Numbered from the stretch's first letter, positions 23,619-33,281 are shown. The stretch: 64,000 nt of DNA from Pseudomonas benzenivorans (GCF_900100495.1 NZ_FNCT01000003.1:62001-126000), one strand, 5' to 3'. The notes: generated by a model not told the origin, from the sequence alone. Translations and numbers: made by a program.

Positions 23619-25034
23619 TTATGCCAGGCGCAGCGGGTGCCGGCTGACCGAGGCTGTGCCGAGGTTGGCTGCCGGCAACGGTAGGATCGCCTGGTTCTGC
23701 ACGCTGGCCAGTTGCAGCCAGAGGTTTTCCCCTTCGCCGAATTGCCCAGTGGCCAGCCATAAACCGTGATGCCAGCCGTTGCCGGGCGCCGGTGTGCTCT
23801 GCAGGATGCCCAGGTGGGTCTGGGCGCTGGGCGCGCGGCGCAGCCAGACCGGGCGCGGCAGGCCTTTCAGGTAGCGCAGCCCCAGGTGCAGGCCTTCGCT
23901 GTTGAAGTGTCGCCAGCGCACCAGGGCCAGGATCGGCGTCGCGCTGCGGGTAAGCAAAAGCACCAGTTGGCCGACGCTCAGGTGTGCGGCCTGATCCGCG
24001 CTGCACAGCAAGCGCGCGCCGCCAGGGCTGGCATCGAGCATCTGCGCAGGGGTGCGGCCGGGGCGTTGCTCGACCAGTTCGGCATGAATCGCCGGCAGGC
24101 CGACTGCCAGGCTGCACTCCGCGTCCTGCTCGGTGCGCGGGTGACGCCGTTGTTGTCGCCCCAGCCAGTGCGGTTGCACGCGCTCCAGCAGCTGCCGCTC
24201 GGCGCTACTTTGCAGCGGGGCAGGTTCGTGCAGGGCGACCAGCAGGGCGCCCAACTCGAAGCGCCGCAGGTATTCGCGGCTGCCCTCGGGTGTCTGTGCG
24301 TACCCCAAGCAGGGCTGGGCTTCGGTCAGGTCGACGGTAGGGGCATCGCCTTCGCCCTCATCGTCGTCCTCCCAGGGCAGCAGGCGCGCCAGTCCGGCCA
24401 GCGGGGCGAGGGCACCGAACAACTGCGGGCATTCGCCGTCGGCGAGATGAAAGGGATTGCTCAGGGCCAGTAGCAGCATCTGCTGGTAGATGCCGCGCAG
24501 AGTGCTGGCCGGCGGCGGCTGGAAGGCCGCGGCGACCGGCTCGTCCAGGCACTTCTGGTGTTCGCCGATCCAGTACAGCAGATGGCTGTCGCGCCACAGG
24601 CTGGGGGGCGGCTCCTGGTACAACTGGTAGTGGCGCAGCAGGCTCTGCGCCAGGAAGTGCTGGGCCATGTACAGGCACCAGGCCAGGTGCGGGCGTGAGG
24701 GTTGCCGGCCGCGGAGGATCTGCAGGAGCAGGTGCTTGAAGCCAATGGCCAGTTCGCTGCACAGGCGCACGAATAGGGCGGAGGGCGGCGTGCCGTTAGC
24801 ATAGTGCGCGGCGTAGTGGCGATACTCGTCGCTGCAGCTTTGCAGCGCGCGCTGCCTTTCGAGTAAGGTCATGACGCTGCGGTTGAGTTGAAACAGCAGG
24901 CCAAGCACCTGCTGCAGCGCGTGATCGTGCGGTTGCGAGCGGGCGTGGGCCAGTTGCTCGTTGAGATCGGCTAAGGGAGTGGCAACTTCTCCGAAGATGT
25001 CCGGCACTTCCAGGCGCAAGGCATCTAGTGTCAT
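23619..25034 (-). CDS. Hypothetical protein with PilZ-like C-terminal region
   Basis: 471 residues, mostly helical and Leu/Gln-rich in the first 330. The C-terminal third has features of a PilZ-like beta-barrel (MLDASPGGARLLC near 345, then LSVGQLVLLL...ILALVRWRHFNSEGLHLGLRYL), but I do not see the canonical RxxxR plus (D/N)xSxxG c-di-GMP pattern in full. It is a plausible c-di-GMP-related or motility/chaperone-like protein. The ATG at 25034 faces the divergent thioredoxin gene 30 bases away. Confidence 0.65.
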   Translation of the reverse strand: MTLDALRLEVPDIFGEVATPLADLNEQLAHARSQPHDHALQQVLGLLFQLNRSVMTLLERQRALQSCSDEYRHYAAHYANGTPPSALFVRLCSELAIGFKHLLLQILRGRQPSRPHLAWCLYMAQHFLAQSLLRHYQLYQEPPPSLWRDSHLLYWIGEHQKCLDEPVAAAFQPPPASTLRGIYQQMLLLALSNPFHLADGECPQLFGALAPLAGLARLLPWEDDDEGEGDAPTVDLTEAQPCLGYAQTPEGSREYLRRFELGALLVALHEPAPLQSSAERQLLERVQPHWLGRQQRRHPRTEQDAECSLAVGLPAIHAELVEQRPGRTPAQMLDASPGGARLLCSADQAAHLSVGQLVLLLTRSATPILALVRWRHFNSEGLHLGLRYLKGLPRPVWLRRAPSAQTHLGILQSTPAPGNGWHHGLWLATGQFGEGENLWLQLASVQNQAILPLPAANLGTASVSRHPLRLA

Positions 25035-25064
25035 ATCAACCCTGCGTGGACGAGGATCGAATGC

Positions 25065-25544
25065 ATGGGAACGCGACTCCAGGCTGTCATTCGTACTGTT
25101 ACAGGAATTTGCGCCGGCTTGATCCTGGCGGGTTGCACCGAAGATATCGGTGTCGACCAGTCTGGACGAAAGGTACCGGCTGAGCGACTGGAAGGCCAGT
25201 GGTTGGTGATTAATTACTGGGCCGAGTGGTGCGGGCCTTGCCGTACCGAGATCCCCGAGTTGAATGCGTTGGACAAGCAACTCGAGGAGCAGTCGGCGAG
25301 CGTGTTGGGGGTGAACTTCGATGGGTTGCAGGGCGCGCGGTTGAACAAGGCGGCGCAAGCCCTGGGCATCGAGTTCACCGTACTGGCGCAGGACCCCGCG
25401 GAGCGTTTTGGCTTGCCGCGCAGTGAGGTGCTGCCGGCGACCTATATAGTCGACGACCAAGGGCGGCTGCGCGAGCGTCTGGTTGGCGAGCAAACGGCGG
25501 CAGGCCTGGCCGCGCGTCTGCAGGCCTTGCGGGCGGAGGAGTAG
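25065..25544 (+). CDS. TlpA-like thioredoxin lipoprotein
   Basis: 159 residues. The lipoprotein signal ends at lipobox LILAGC (C24), then a thioredoxin fold carries the active site WAEWCGPC (C56, C59) and the cis-Pro loop VLPATYIVDDQG (near 127). It is probably a periplasmic membrane-anchored thiol-disulfide reductase. Its stop is four bases before the acylphosphatase ATG, so the two are likely co-transcribed. Confidence 0.88.
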   Translation: MGTRLQAVIRTVTGICAGLILAGCTEDIGVDQSGRKVPAERLEGQWLVINYWAEWCGPCRTEIPELNALDKQLEEQSASVLGVNFDGLQGARLNKAAQALGIEFTVLAQDPAERFGLPRSEVLPATYIVDDQGRLRERLVGEQTAAGLAARLQALRAEE

Positions 25545-25548
25545 CGGC

Positions 25549-25824
25549 ATGTCGCGGTTATGTTTGCATGGTTATGTCAGCGGGCGGGTGCAGGGCGTGT
25601 TTTTCCGCCAGGCCACTGCCGAACAAGCCGAGCGGCTGGAGTTGCATGGCTGGGTGCGCAACCTGGGCGATGGTCGCGTCGAGGTATTGTGCGAGGGCGA
25701 GGCATCTGCGGTGCGCGAATTGGCATCCTGGCTGGAGCAGGGGCCGCCTCAGGCCAAGGTCACCGGGGTCGAGTTGGAGGAGCAGCCGTTGCAAGGGATC
25801 GCCGGATTTATCGTGCTGCGCTGA
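25549..25824 (+). CDS. Acylphosphatase
   Basis: 91 residues, the usual size. Catalytic residues of the family are in place: R20 in GRVQGVFFRQ, and N38 in GWVRNLGDGRVEV. It hydrolyses acyl phosphates such as carbamoyl- or acetyl-phosphate. The ATG at 25549 directly follows the TlpA-like gene. Confidence 0.93.
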   Translation: MSRLCLHGYVSGRVQGVFFRQATAEQAERLELHGWVRNLGDGRVEVLCEGEASAVRELASWLEQGPPQAKVTGVELEEQPLQGIAGFIVLR

Positions 25825-25849
25825 TGGCCTGAAGTGACCCGATGTCGTG

Positions 25850-25972
25850 GTAGCCCGGATGCAATCCGGGCTACGGGACTCAGAGATTTCGTAGGAGCGG
25901 CGGGGACGCCCAGTCCCATGGCCGCGATAGGGCATGCCTGCAAATGGCATCGCGGGCATGGCCCGCTCCTAC
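25850..25972. repeat. REP cluster (GTAGCCCGG and GTAGGAGCGG types)
   Basis: A GTAGCCCGGAT/ATCCGGGCTAC hairpin (25850-25875) is followed by a facing pair of GTAGGAGCGG / CCGCTCCTAC repeats (25891-25972), between convergent genes. Confidence 0.75.
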
Positions 25973-26029
25973 GTCCTGGGGCTTGTGCATGAACATAGGG
26001 CCTACCGGATTCGTCCAGCAATCGGCGAA

Positions 26030-26602
26030 TCAGGGTCTGACGTACCAGTAGTCGTGCCAGAAGCCGATTACCTTGGCCGGATAGGCCGACCGCCCGAGGC
26101 TGCCGTTGTAACGGGCTAGGGCGCGGCTGAGGTCGCCGTTTTCCTTGCGCAGATAGAAGCTGAGGATGGTGCAGCCGTAGCGCAGGTTGGTGGCGTTATC
26201 GGTGAGGTTGTCCTGGGGACGGCCGAGTTCGGCCTTCCAGAAGGGCATGACCTGCATCATGCCCTGGGCACCGGCGGCGGAGATGGCGAAGCGATCGAAA
26301 TGGCTTTCCGTGTGGATCAATGCCAGCACCAGGTCGGGCCGCAAGCCGGCTTTGCTGGCTTCGCGGTGCACCAGCCGGAGCAGGCTCAGGCGTTCCTCGG
26401 TGTCGGTGATGTAGCGCGCCAGGCGGGTGGACATGTCCAGTAGCCAGACCTCGGCATCGAAGCGATCCTGAAAGCTGTCGGCTTCGGCGACGGTGCGTTG
26501 CAGCAGTTCACGCAGTTCCGGCTCGGGTGCCTGACGCAGGCCGGCATGGCCAGGCAGGCACAGTAGCGCCATCAGCAGCATCAGGCCCAGGCGCACGGTC
26601 AT
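26030..26602 (-). CDS. Lytic transglycosylase (SLT domain)
   Basis: 190-residue exported muramidase-like protein that would cleave peptidoglycan glycan strands. A signal peptide (MTVRLGLMLLMALLCLPGHA) is followed by the SLT domain with catalytic Glu in ALIHTESHFD (E99), AAGAQGMMQVMPFW and the ALARYNGS motif. The ATG at 26602 gives the signal peptide. It is 7 bases downstream of the lipoprotein gene, probably one operon. Confidence 0.9.
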   Translation of the reverse strand: MTVRLGLMLLMALLCLPGHAGLRQAPEPELRELLQRTVAEADSFQDRFDAEVWLLDMSTRLARYITDTEERLSLLRLVHREASKAGLRPDLVLALIHTESHFDRFAISAAGAQGMMQVMPFWKAELGRPQDNLTDNATNLRYGCTILSFYLRKENGDLSRALARYNGSLGRSAYPAKVIGFWHDYWYVRP

Positions 26603-26609
26603 GTCCGAG

Positions 26610-27563
26610 TCAGTCGCTGCCGGGGTCGGCGACCAGGCGGCCGGCATCCTGCATCAAGGCGTGCAGGAAGGTCTGTTGCAGCTCGGGGTCGTTGCGGGTC
26701 AGCTCGATCAGGCTCTGTTCCAGCTCGCTGGCCTCTTCTTCCAGGCCCAGTTCGGACAGGCGTTTGACCCTATGCACCCACTGCTCGACGTCATCGCCCT
26801 CCAGGTCGTCGTAGATCAGCTGGTGCGCTTCCTGAAGCTTGCCGCGCAAGGTGCGCCCGACCAGTAGGGTGGCGTCCGCGCGCGCCGAGTCCTGCGGGTC
26901 TTCCACGTTCAGCAGCAAGGTGCCGATGCGGCTGACATCCTCCCCGGCGAAGGGGCCGTCGAGCAGGTTGAGACGCAGAATGCCATTGCGGTCGGTCAGC
27001 AGTTCGTGGGTCTGCTCGCCGGCCTTGACCAGCACCGGGCGTTCGGCCCAGGGCAGGCTGGAATATTCCGTGCGCGCATCCTGGCGCTGTTCGTCGAGGC
27101 TGGCGAGGTTCTGCTGCGAGCGTCCGTTGGACTCGACGTTCATCAGCGGATTGAGGCCGGCGAAGCCGTAGCTGATCCAGTCTTTGGTGGCGCTGTCCGG
27201 CAGGCTGCCGAGCAAGGCCACGTTGAGCACGTTGGCGCCGATGCCGGCGACCACGGCCACGGCGCCGAGCGGCACTTCGTACAGCTCGCGCCAGGGTTGG
27301 TAGGGCGTGTAGCGGTCGTAGCGGCGAGTGACCTCGAACGCCGTGACCTCGAAGGTCTTCTGTTCCTGCACGCGCACGCGGCGTTGCGGCAGCTCCAGTA
27401 CGCGCGGCTCGCCCACGTCGATTTGCAGGCTGTGATCCAGCAGTTTGCGCTCGACGCGCTCCTCGTGTTCGCTGCGCTGCGGCAACTGGTTGGCGCAGCC
27501 ACTGAGAAAGAGGGCGCCGCCCAGGGCGGCGCCGACGAGGCGGTAGGTACTTCGCTTGAACAT
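26610..27563 (-). CDS. Conserved lipoprotein
   Basis: 317 residues. The lipobox is GALFLSGC (C23). After it come a charged region, a hydrophobic stretch (VPLGAVAVVAGIGANVLNVALLGSLP, about 98-123) and a C-terminal helical part rich in Glu and Leu. It lies upstream of the lytic transglycosylase gene and downstream of proS. I do not recognise a named family; homologues sit next to proS in other pseudomonads. Confidence 0.7.
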   Translation of the reverse strand: MFKRSTYRLVGAALGGALFLSGCANQLPQRSEHEERVERKLLDHSLQIDVGEPRVLELPQRRVRVQEQKTFEVTAFEVTRRYDRYTPYQPWRELYEVPLGAVAVVAGIGANVLNVALLGSLPDSATKDWISYGFAGLNPLMNVESNGRSQQNLASLDEQRQDARTEYSSLPWAERPVLVKAGEQTHELLTDRNGILRLNLLDGPFAGEDVSRIGTLLLNVEDPQDSARADATLLVGRTLRGKLQEAHQLIYDDLEGDDVEQWVHRVKRLSELGLEEEASELEQSLIELTRNDPELQQTFLHALMQDAGRLVADPGSD

Positions 27564-27588
27564 GACGGCTCTTGTCGAAAGGCTGAAA

Positions 27589-29304
27589 TCAGCGGCGGAT
27601 ACGGGCCTGGATAAAGGACAGGATGTCGGCAGCCGGTACCACCTGAGCGTCCGTGTCCTGACGGCTCTTGTATTCCAGGTTGCCGTCGGCCAGGCCGCGA
27701 TCGCTGACCACGATGCGATGCGGGATGCCGATCAGTTCCATGTCAGCGAATTTGATGCCCGGACTGGTCTTTTTGTCACGGTCATCGAGCAGCACGTCAT
27801 AGCCGGCGGCGATCAGTTCGGCGTACAGCTTGTCGGTGGCTTCGCGCACCGCCTCGGTTTCGTAGCGCAGCGGCACCAGGGCGATATGGAACGGCGCGAG
27901 CGCGTCGTTCCAGATGATGCCGCGCTCGTCGTTATTCTGCTCGATGGCGGCGGCCACCACGCGCGATACGCCAATGCCGTAGCAGCCCATGGTCAGGGTC
28001 ACCGGCTTGCCGTTTTCACCCAGCACCTGGCAGTTCAGCGCCTCGCTGTACTTGGTGCCGAGCTGGAAGATATGCCCGACTTCGATGCCGCGCTTGATCT
28101 CCAGGATGCCCTGGCCATCGGGGCTGGGGTCGCCGGCGACCACGTTACGCAAGTCGGCGACGGTCGGCAGCGGCAGGTCGCGCTCCCAGTTGACGCCGAA
28201 GTAGTGCTTGTCATCGATGTTGGCGCCGATGGCGAAATCGCTCATCAGGGCGACGGAACGATCGACGATGCACGGCAGTGGCAGGTTCAGTGGGCCGAGC
28301 GAGCCGGCGCCGGCGCCGATGGCGTCGCGCAGTTCGGCTTCCGAGGCGAACACCAGCGGGCTGGCGACCTGCTCCAGGTTGGCGGCCTTGATCTCGTTCA
28401 GTTCGTGGTCGCCGCGGATGATCAACGCAACCAGCTTGCCGGCCTCGGCGCCATGCACTACCAGGGTCTTGATGGTTTTCTCGATGGGCAGGTCGAAACC
28501 CTCCACCAGGTCGGCAATGGTCTTGGTGTTGGGCGTGTCGACCAGGCGCAGTGCTTGGCTGGCGGCACCGCGCGCGGTTTCGCGCGGAACGGCTTCGGCC
28601 TTCTCGATATTGGCGGCGTAGTCGGAACTGTCGCTGAAGGCGATATCGTCTTCGCCGGACTCGGCCAGCACGTGGAACTCATGGGAGCCGGTGCCGCCGA
28701 TCGAGCCGGTATCGGCCTGCACCGGACGGAAATTCAGGCCCAGACGGGTGAACACCTTGCAGTAGGCCTGGTGCATGCGGTCGTAGGTTTCCTGCAGCGA
28801 GGCCTGGTCGACATGGAAGGAGTAGGCATCCTTCATGATGAACTCGCGTCCGCGCATCAGGCCGAAGCGCGGACGGATCTCGTCGCGGAACTTGGTCTGG
28901 ATCTGGTACAGGTTGATCGGCAACTGCTTGTAGCTGTTCAGCTCGTTGCGCGCCAGGTCGGTGATCACTTCCTCGTGGGTCGGGCCGGCGCAGAAATCGC
29001 GGCCGTGGCGATCCTTCATGCGCAGCAGCTCGGGGCCGTATTGCTCCCAGCGACCGGATTCCTGCCACAGTTCGGCGGGCTGAATGCCGGGCATCAACAC
29101 CTCGAGGGCGCCGGCGGCATCCATTTCCTCGCGCACCACCTTTTCCACCTTGCGCAGTACGCGCAGGCCCATCGGCAGCCAGGTATAGAGGCCCGAGGCG
29201 AGTTTGCGGATCATCCCGGCGCGTAGCATCAGTTGGTGGCTGATCACCACGGCATCGGAAGGGGTTTCTTTGAGGGTCGAGAGCAGGAACTGACTGGTGC
29301 GCAT
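27589..29304 (-). CDS. proS: Prolyl-tRNA synthetase
   Basis: Class II synthetase charging tRNA-Pro, 571 residues, bacterial long form. Class II motif 1 ([25 protein letters not shown]), motif 2 ([31 protein letters not shown]) and motif 3 ([15 protein letters not shown]) are present, with the YbaK-like editing insertion at about 225-400 and the anticodon-binding domain at the C-terminus. Divergent from the thioesterase gene. Confidence 0.97.
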   Translation of the reverse strand: MRTSQFLLSTLKETPSDAVVISHQLMLRAGMIRKLASGLYTWLPMGLRVLRKVEKVVREEMDAAGALEVLMPGIQPAELWQESGRWEQYGPELLRMKDRHGRDFCAGPTHEEVITDLARNELNSYKQLPINLYQIQTKFRDEIRPRFGLMRGREFIMKDAYSFHVDQASLQETYDRMHQAYCKVFTRLGLNFRPVQADTGSIGGTGSHEFHVLAESGEDDIAFSDSSDYAANIEKAEAVPRETARGAASQALRLVDTPNTKTIADLVEGFDLPIEKTIKTLVVHGAEAGKLVALIIRGDHELNEIKAANLEQVASPLVFASEAELRDAIGAGAGSLGPLNLPLPCIVDRSVALMSDFAIGANIDDKHYFGVNWERDLPLPTVADLRNVVAGDPSPDGQGILEIKRGIEVGHIFQLGTKYSEALNCQVLGENGKPVTLTMGCYGIGVSRVVAAAIEQNNDERGIIWNDALAPFHIALVPLRYETEAVREATDKLYAELIAAGYDVLLDDRDKKTSPGIKFADMELIGIPHRIVVSDRGLADGNLEYKSRQDTDAQVVPAADILSFIQARIRR

Positions 29305-29409
29305 ATTTGGCCGTTCTGTCGGTTGCGAGGGCTTTTGCTAGGCCGGCATTGTACGGTGCCTATCCGGATGCGTATAGGATGCAGGCGTGGCGCATGAGAG
29401 GAGGACGAG

Positions 29410-29826
29410 GTGTCGGTATTGACTGCTGAGCAAGTGCAAACGCTGATCCGCGCGGGGCTACCCATGGCCGAGGACATCGACCTGTGCATCGACCGACTGG
29501 ATGCCCAGGGCGTGCTGGCACGGGTGCCGTTCCACGCCAAGCTGGTGCGCCCCGGTGGCACCCTGTCGGGGCCGACCATCATGGCTCTGGCGGATGCGGC
29601 CATGTATGCGGTGGTGCTGGGGCGGCTCGGTCGGGTGGAGATGGCGGTGACGTCCAACCTGAACATCAACTTCCTGGTCAAGCCCAAACCGGTGGATTTA
29701 TTGGCCGAGGCACGGATCTTGCGGCTAAGTCGGCGCCAGGCGGTGTGTGAAGTGTCGTTGTATTCGGCGGGCAATGAAGAGGAGCTGGTAGCGCATGTAA
29801 CCGGTACTTACGCCTTGCCGCTTTAA
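29410..29826 (+). CDS. Hotdog-fold thioesterase (PaaI type)
   Basis: 138 residues with a GTG start after GAGGACGAG. The hotdog helix region is RPGGTLSGPTIMALADAAMYAVVL (about 49-72), followed by the strands VTSNLNINFLVKPKP and LVAHVTGTYAL. It probably hydrolyses an acyl-CoA thioester. The substrate is unknown. Alone between proS and oprD. Confidence 0.85.
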   Translation: MSVLTAEQVQTLIRAGLPMAEDIDLCIDRLDAQGVLARVPFHAKLVRPGGTLSGPTIMALADAAMYAVVLGRLGRVEMAVTSNLNINFLVKPKPVDLLAEARILRLSRRQAVCEVSLYSAGNEEELVAHVTGTYALPL

Positions 29827-29884
29827 TGGCAATTGGTTAAATATTGATCATTAAAATTTGATCAATATTTGAGCAGTAATAAAG

Positions 29885-29913
29885 AAAAAGCCCGGCATAA
29901 GCCGGGCTTCTTT
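29885..29913 (-). terminator. Terminator after the oprD gene
   Basis: Minus-strand GAAGCCCGGC-TTAT-GCCGGGCTTTTTC: GC-rich hairpin with T-run. The plus strand also ends in a T-rich tail, so it may act in both directions. Confidence 0.85.
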
Positions 29914-29935
29914 GTTGCCGAAGTAACGCGTGGAC

Positions 29936-31267
29936 TTACAGGATGTCCAGCGGGTATTCGGTGATGATGCGGAACTCGTCTATATCGTCGCCGAGTGCAG
30001 CATTGGCGACGCTGTTGGCACGCCAGGTTGCGTGGCGCAGGCGGACGGACAGATCCTTCGCCGGACCTTCCTGAACTACGTACTTGGCTTCGATGTTGCG
30101 CTCCCACTCTTCGCCGTCTTCGCCGAAGTAGCCGTAGACGCCGTTCGGGCCGCCGTCGTACTTGCTGCCGTCGATGTCCTCGCCGGTGAGGTAGCGAACC
30201 ATGAAGCTCAGGCCCGGTACGCCGTATTCGGCCATGTTCAGGTCGTAACGAACCTGCCAGGACTTCTCGTTCGGGCCGTTGAAGTCGGAGTACTGGACGG
30301 AGTTGTTCAGCCAGATCGAGTCGCCGGAGTTGAAGCCGTCCATCCCGATGTAGTCCATCGGCTCGTCGCCGTCGACCTGCTGGTGGGCCAGGGTGAACTT
30401 GTGCGCGCCCAGGCTATAGGCAGCCGCCGCCGACCAGGTGGTGTTGTCGATCTTGCCGGCCAGCTCGTCACCGGTCTCGCTGGTGTCATAGATGTTGAAG
30501 TCGAAGTTCAGTGCCTGATTTTCTGCCAGCGGGATGGTGTAGTTCAGGTTGGCGTAGTACTGGTTCCAGATGTCCTCCAGCTTGGCACCGAATACGGTCG
30601 CGCTGAAATTGTCGGTGAACGAGTAGGTGCCGCCGGCATAGTCGACGCTCGCTGCGTCCACGTTGCCGCCGTAAGTCAGGGTGATCTCGCCGTCGCTGTT
30701 GGTGGAGCGGCTGCCGTCGCGGATCGCAGTGAAGTGGCCGGCGTCGATGCTCAGGTTCTCGATGTCGCTGGAGAGCAGTTGGAAGCCGGTGGCGGAGCCC
30801 GGGAACAGGCGGGCGGTGCCGGTAGCGAAGACCGGAGCGGTCGGAATCAGATCGCCGTACTTCAGTTCGGTATTGGAGATGCGGGCCTTGACCGCGCCGC
30901 CAGCATAGGAGTAGTCGTCCTGCGAGCGACCGTCGCTGCCTACAGGCAGCAGGCCGGTGGGATTGGTGCCGTTGCCGCTGTCGAGTTTCAGGCCGAGCGC
31001 GGCATGGGCGTCAACGCCGAAGCCGACCACGCCCTGGGTATAGCCAGACGCGTAGTTGGCCAGAATGCCGTGTGCCCATTCTTCGCGATAGCTCTGGCCG
31101 CCCGTATTGTTCCTGAAGTCGCGGTTGAAGTAGTAGTTCTTGTTCAGCACGCTCAGGCTGCTGTCTTCAATAAGTCCCTTGGACTCGGATTGGCTAGAGG
31201 CGAAAGCCATTTGGGTGGTACCCGCGGCTACTGCCAGGGCGATTACGCTCCACTTCATCACTTGCAT
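29936..31267 (-). CDS. OprD-family outer-membrane porin
   Basis: 443 residues. A signal peptide (MQVMKWSVIALAVAAGTTQMAFA) is followed by the family start GLIEDSSLSVLNKNYYFNRDFRN, a beta-barrel with many Tyr/Phe-ended strands, and the C-terminal ITEYPLDIL. These substrate-specific channels import amino acids, peptides or carboxylates; the substrate cannot be named from sequence alone. GGAG lies 8 bases before the ATG. It has a long upstream region without genes. Confidence 0.93.
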   Translation of the reverse strand: MQVMKWSVIALAVAAGTTQMAFASSQSESKGLIEDSSLSVLNKNYYFNRDFRNNTGGQSYREEWAHGILANYASGYTQGVVGFGVDAHAALGLKLDSGNGTNPTGLLPVGSDGRSQDDYSYAGGAVKARISNTELKYGDLIPTAPVFATGTARLFPGSATGFQLLSSDIENLSIDAGHFTAIRDGSRSTNSDGEITLTYGGNVDAASVDYAGGTYSFTDNFSATVFGAKLEDIWNQYYANLNYTIPLAENQALNFDFNIYDTSETGDELAGKIDNTTWSAAAAYSLGAHKFTLAHQQVDGDEPMDYIGMDGFNSGDSIWLNNSVQYSDFNGPNEKSWQVRYDLNMAEYGVPGLSFMVRYLTGEDIDGSKYDGGPNGVYGYFGEDGEEWERNIEAKYVVQEGPAKDLSVRLRHATWRANSVANAALGDDIDEFRIITEYPLDIL

Positions 31268-31981
31268 CGTGATTGCTCCTTTGGTTTAGAAGAGTTGCGC
31301 CGACCAACTGATTGTTATATGGACGGCTCTTTCTTTTTGTGTCGGCGCTAACTTATAGCACGCAGCCAAAGTTGGCGATAGTTGCAATCTATTCGTTACG
31401 GTTTCTTCACAGCTGTGTCGCAAAGCGGATGAAGCATGTCGCAATTCTGTAGATATTCACTTGCGTCTTTCAGCGTCGACGAATTCTGCGGTTCTGGTTG
31501 CTGGCAACCGGGTTTGCTGACACTGCTGGGTGGTATTCCGAGCATTGGCGTAGCCTTAAGCAAGAGTCGTGCACAAAGTGCCCGGTGCTGGGCGTGAGTT
31601 GATTTTCGGGTGGGGAAACGCTTCCTTCGTCGAGGGATCCGAGGTGCCGTCGCCAGGTTTCATGGGCGTGCAGGCGGTCTGGGTGCGCGTATCCTCTTAC
31701 GTGCTCGTGTCGCTGCGCAAGTGGCGTTTTGCGCGGTTGATGGACCCCAGGTGGTAACGCCGGATGTGGCATTCATTACGGGAGGAAACAAAATGGTGCA
31801 CGCGATCGGTGTGCGTTGCGCCGGCCCGTCGTGTTGCTGGGCGTGGACCCCGCAGTCGATTACGGGCAAGGTGAATCCGTCTTGGCTCCCGCGTATCCTG
31901 CGCGCCTATCGCTTGGTCTGCCGGGTTCGTGGTTCTGGCGCTAAGCTTTGCCTATCGATTGGTCGAACAGGAGGGGGCAGT
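31268..31981. other. 714-bp intergenic region upstream of oprD-type and HIT genes
   Basis: No supported gene. The first 120 bases probably hold the oprD-type promoter: minus-strand TATAAG near 31359. GGGAGGAAACAAAATG at 31778-31794 looks like a ribosome site and opens a frame that runs into the HIT gene, but the 63 residues it would add look like random translation. Nothing else (tRNA, repeat, hairpin with T-run) was seen. Confidence 0.6.
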
Positions 31982-32404
31982 ATGTTCGTCTTGGATTCAC
32001 GCTTGCAGCAGGACACCGTGCCGCTGGGGGATTTTCCGTTGTGCCGTTTGTTGTTGATGAACGACGCGCATTACCCGTGGTTCATCCTGGTGCCGCGACG
32101 CGAGGAGATCAGCGAGTTGTTTCAGCTTGACGCAGACGACCAGCAGGCGCTCTGGCAGGAAGCCACGCTGCTGGCGGAGACACTCAAGGACACCTTCGCC
32201 GCCGACAAGATGAATGTGGCGACCTTGGGCAATATGGTCAATCAGTTGCACATGCATGTGATCGTGCGCCGGCGCGAGGATGCGGCTTGGCCTGCGCCTG
32301 TCTGGGGCAAGCTGCCGGCGCAACCCTATGGTGAGGAGCAGGTGGCGGCGATCAAGGCCAAGTTGCGCCTGGTGCTGACCGATAACTTCTGCTTTGAGGA
32401 GTGA
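31982..32404 (+). CDS. HIT-family nucleotide hydrolase/transferase
   Basis: 140 residues, strong SD (AGGAGGGGG) before the ATG at 31982. The histidine-triad motif region reads NQLHMHVIVR (residues 87-96), with Gln in place of the first His of the HxHxHxx triad. This is characteristic of some bacterial HIT subgroups. It is paired with slyX three bases downstream. Confidence 0.87.
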   Translation: MFVLDSRLQQDTVPLGDFPLCRLLLMNDAHYPWFILVPRREEISELFQLDADDQQALWQEATLLAETLKDTFAADKMNVATLGNMVNQLHMHVIVRRREDAAWPAPVWGKLPAQPYGEEQVAAIKAKLRLVLTDNFCFEE

Positions 32405-32407
32405 GCG

Positions 32408-32614
32408 ATGAGTATGGAAGAGCGAGTCACCGAACTGGAAAGCCGTCTGACTTTTCAGGATGACACCATTCAGGCGCTCAATGACGTGTTGGTGGCGCAG
32501 CAGCGAGAGCTTGAGCGGTTGCAGTTGCAGGTCGAGGCCCTGGCCAAGCGTCAGGAAGAAGCCGGTGGGCAGTTCGAGGTCGCCGAAGACGAGACGCCAC
32601 CGCCGCACTATTAG
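32408..32614 (+). CDS. slyX: SlyX protein
   Basis: 68 residues, almost wholly a coiled coil ([39 protein letters not shown]) with a C-terminal PPPHY, both typical of SlyX. The function of the family is unknown. It follows the HIT gene by 3 bases. Confidence 0.93.
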   Translation: MSMEERVTELESRLTFQDDTIQALNDVLVAQQRELERLQLQVEALAKRQEEAGGQFEVAEDETPPPHY

Positions 32615-32628
32615 GGGCTGTCAAACAG

Positions 32629-32664
32629 AAAAGCCCGCTACACGGGGTGTGTGGCGGGCTTTTT
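32629..32664. terminator. Bidirectional terminator between slyX and the cold-shock gene
   Basis: AAAAGCCCGC / GCGGGCTTTTT hairpin with A-run and T-run, placed between two convergent genes. Confidence 0.85.
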
Positions 32665-32678
32665 GTTGTCTGCGCGAA

Positions 32679-33281
32679 TCAGCGGCGGGCTGGCTGGGCG
32701 GCAATCACGTCTTCCGCTTGCAGGCCCTTGTCGCGCTGCATGACGGAGAACTCGACGCGCTGGCCCTCGACCAGCACCCGGTGGCCTTCGCCGCGAATGG
32801 CACGGAAGTGCACGAAAATATCGTCGCCGGAGTCGCGGGAAATGAAGCCGAAGCCTTTGGAGGTGTTGAACCACTTGACCGTGCCGGTTTCCCGGTCGCC
32901 CATATTCTGGGTTGGCGTGCTGCTGCGGGTTTGCAGGCGCAGGTTGGTGGCCAGGTGCAGGAGTGCCGCAGCAATCACGGCCAGCAGGCTGAACAGGGTG
33001 GCGGGCAGGCCGGCGATCGCGGGCAGCGGGGCCAGCAGGATCAGGGCCTGGAGTAGGGTGCCGAGTACCAGCAGGGCGGAAACCAGGTTTTGCAGGTGAT
33101 GGCGCAGGCCGGCATGCCAGATCGGCAGCTGTGGTGCCAGGAACAGGTTGAGCAAGCCAAACAAGGCAAGGCACAGGGCATCCGGATCCTGCAGGAAGGG
33201 TAGTGGGGCATGGCCGAGGCTGGGGGCGAAGGACAACAGTAGGGCGGTGAAGCCCGTTAACAGATGGACGATTTTCAACAT
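32679..33281 (-). CDS. Membrane protein with C-terminal cold-shock domain
   Basis: 200 residues. The first 120 contain about four hydrophobic segments ([67 protein letters not shown]). The last 70 are a cold-shock domain: [16 protein letters not shown] (RNP1 KGFGFI) and DIFVHF (RNP2). A nucleic-acid-binding domain is thus tethered to the inner membrane. The ATG at 33281 is chosen; an in-frame GTG 15 bases upstream is possible. The same architecture is known from P. aeruginosa next to slyX. Confidence 0.87.
   Translation of the reverse strand: MLKIVHLLTGFTALLLSFAPSLGHAPLPFLQDPDALCLALFGLLNLFLAPQLPIWHAGLRHHLQNLVSALLVLGTLLQALILLAPLPAIAGLPATLFSLLAVIAAALLHLATNLRLQTRSSTPTQNMGDRETGTVKWFNTSKGFGFISRDSGDDIFVHFRAIRGEGHRVLVEGQRVEFSVMQRDKGLQAEDVIAAQPARR

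Noticed and set aside
27556..29226. 556-residue plus-strand open frame
   Set aside because: Antisense to proS; no domain or signal of its own.
31610..31981. N-terminal extension of the HIT gene
   Set aside because: The added residues are low in structure and include Cys/Trp/Arg-rich noise. The ATG at 31982 has a strong ribosome site and a family-like N-terminus.
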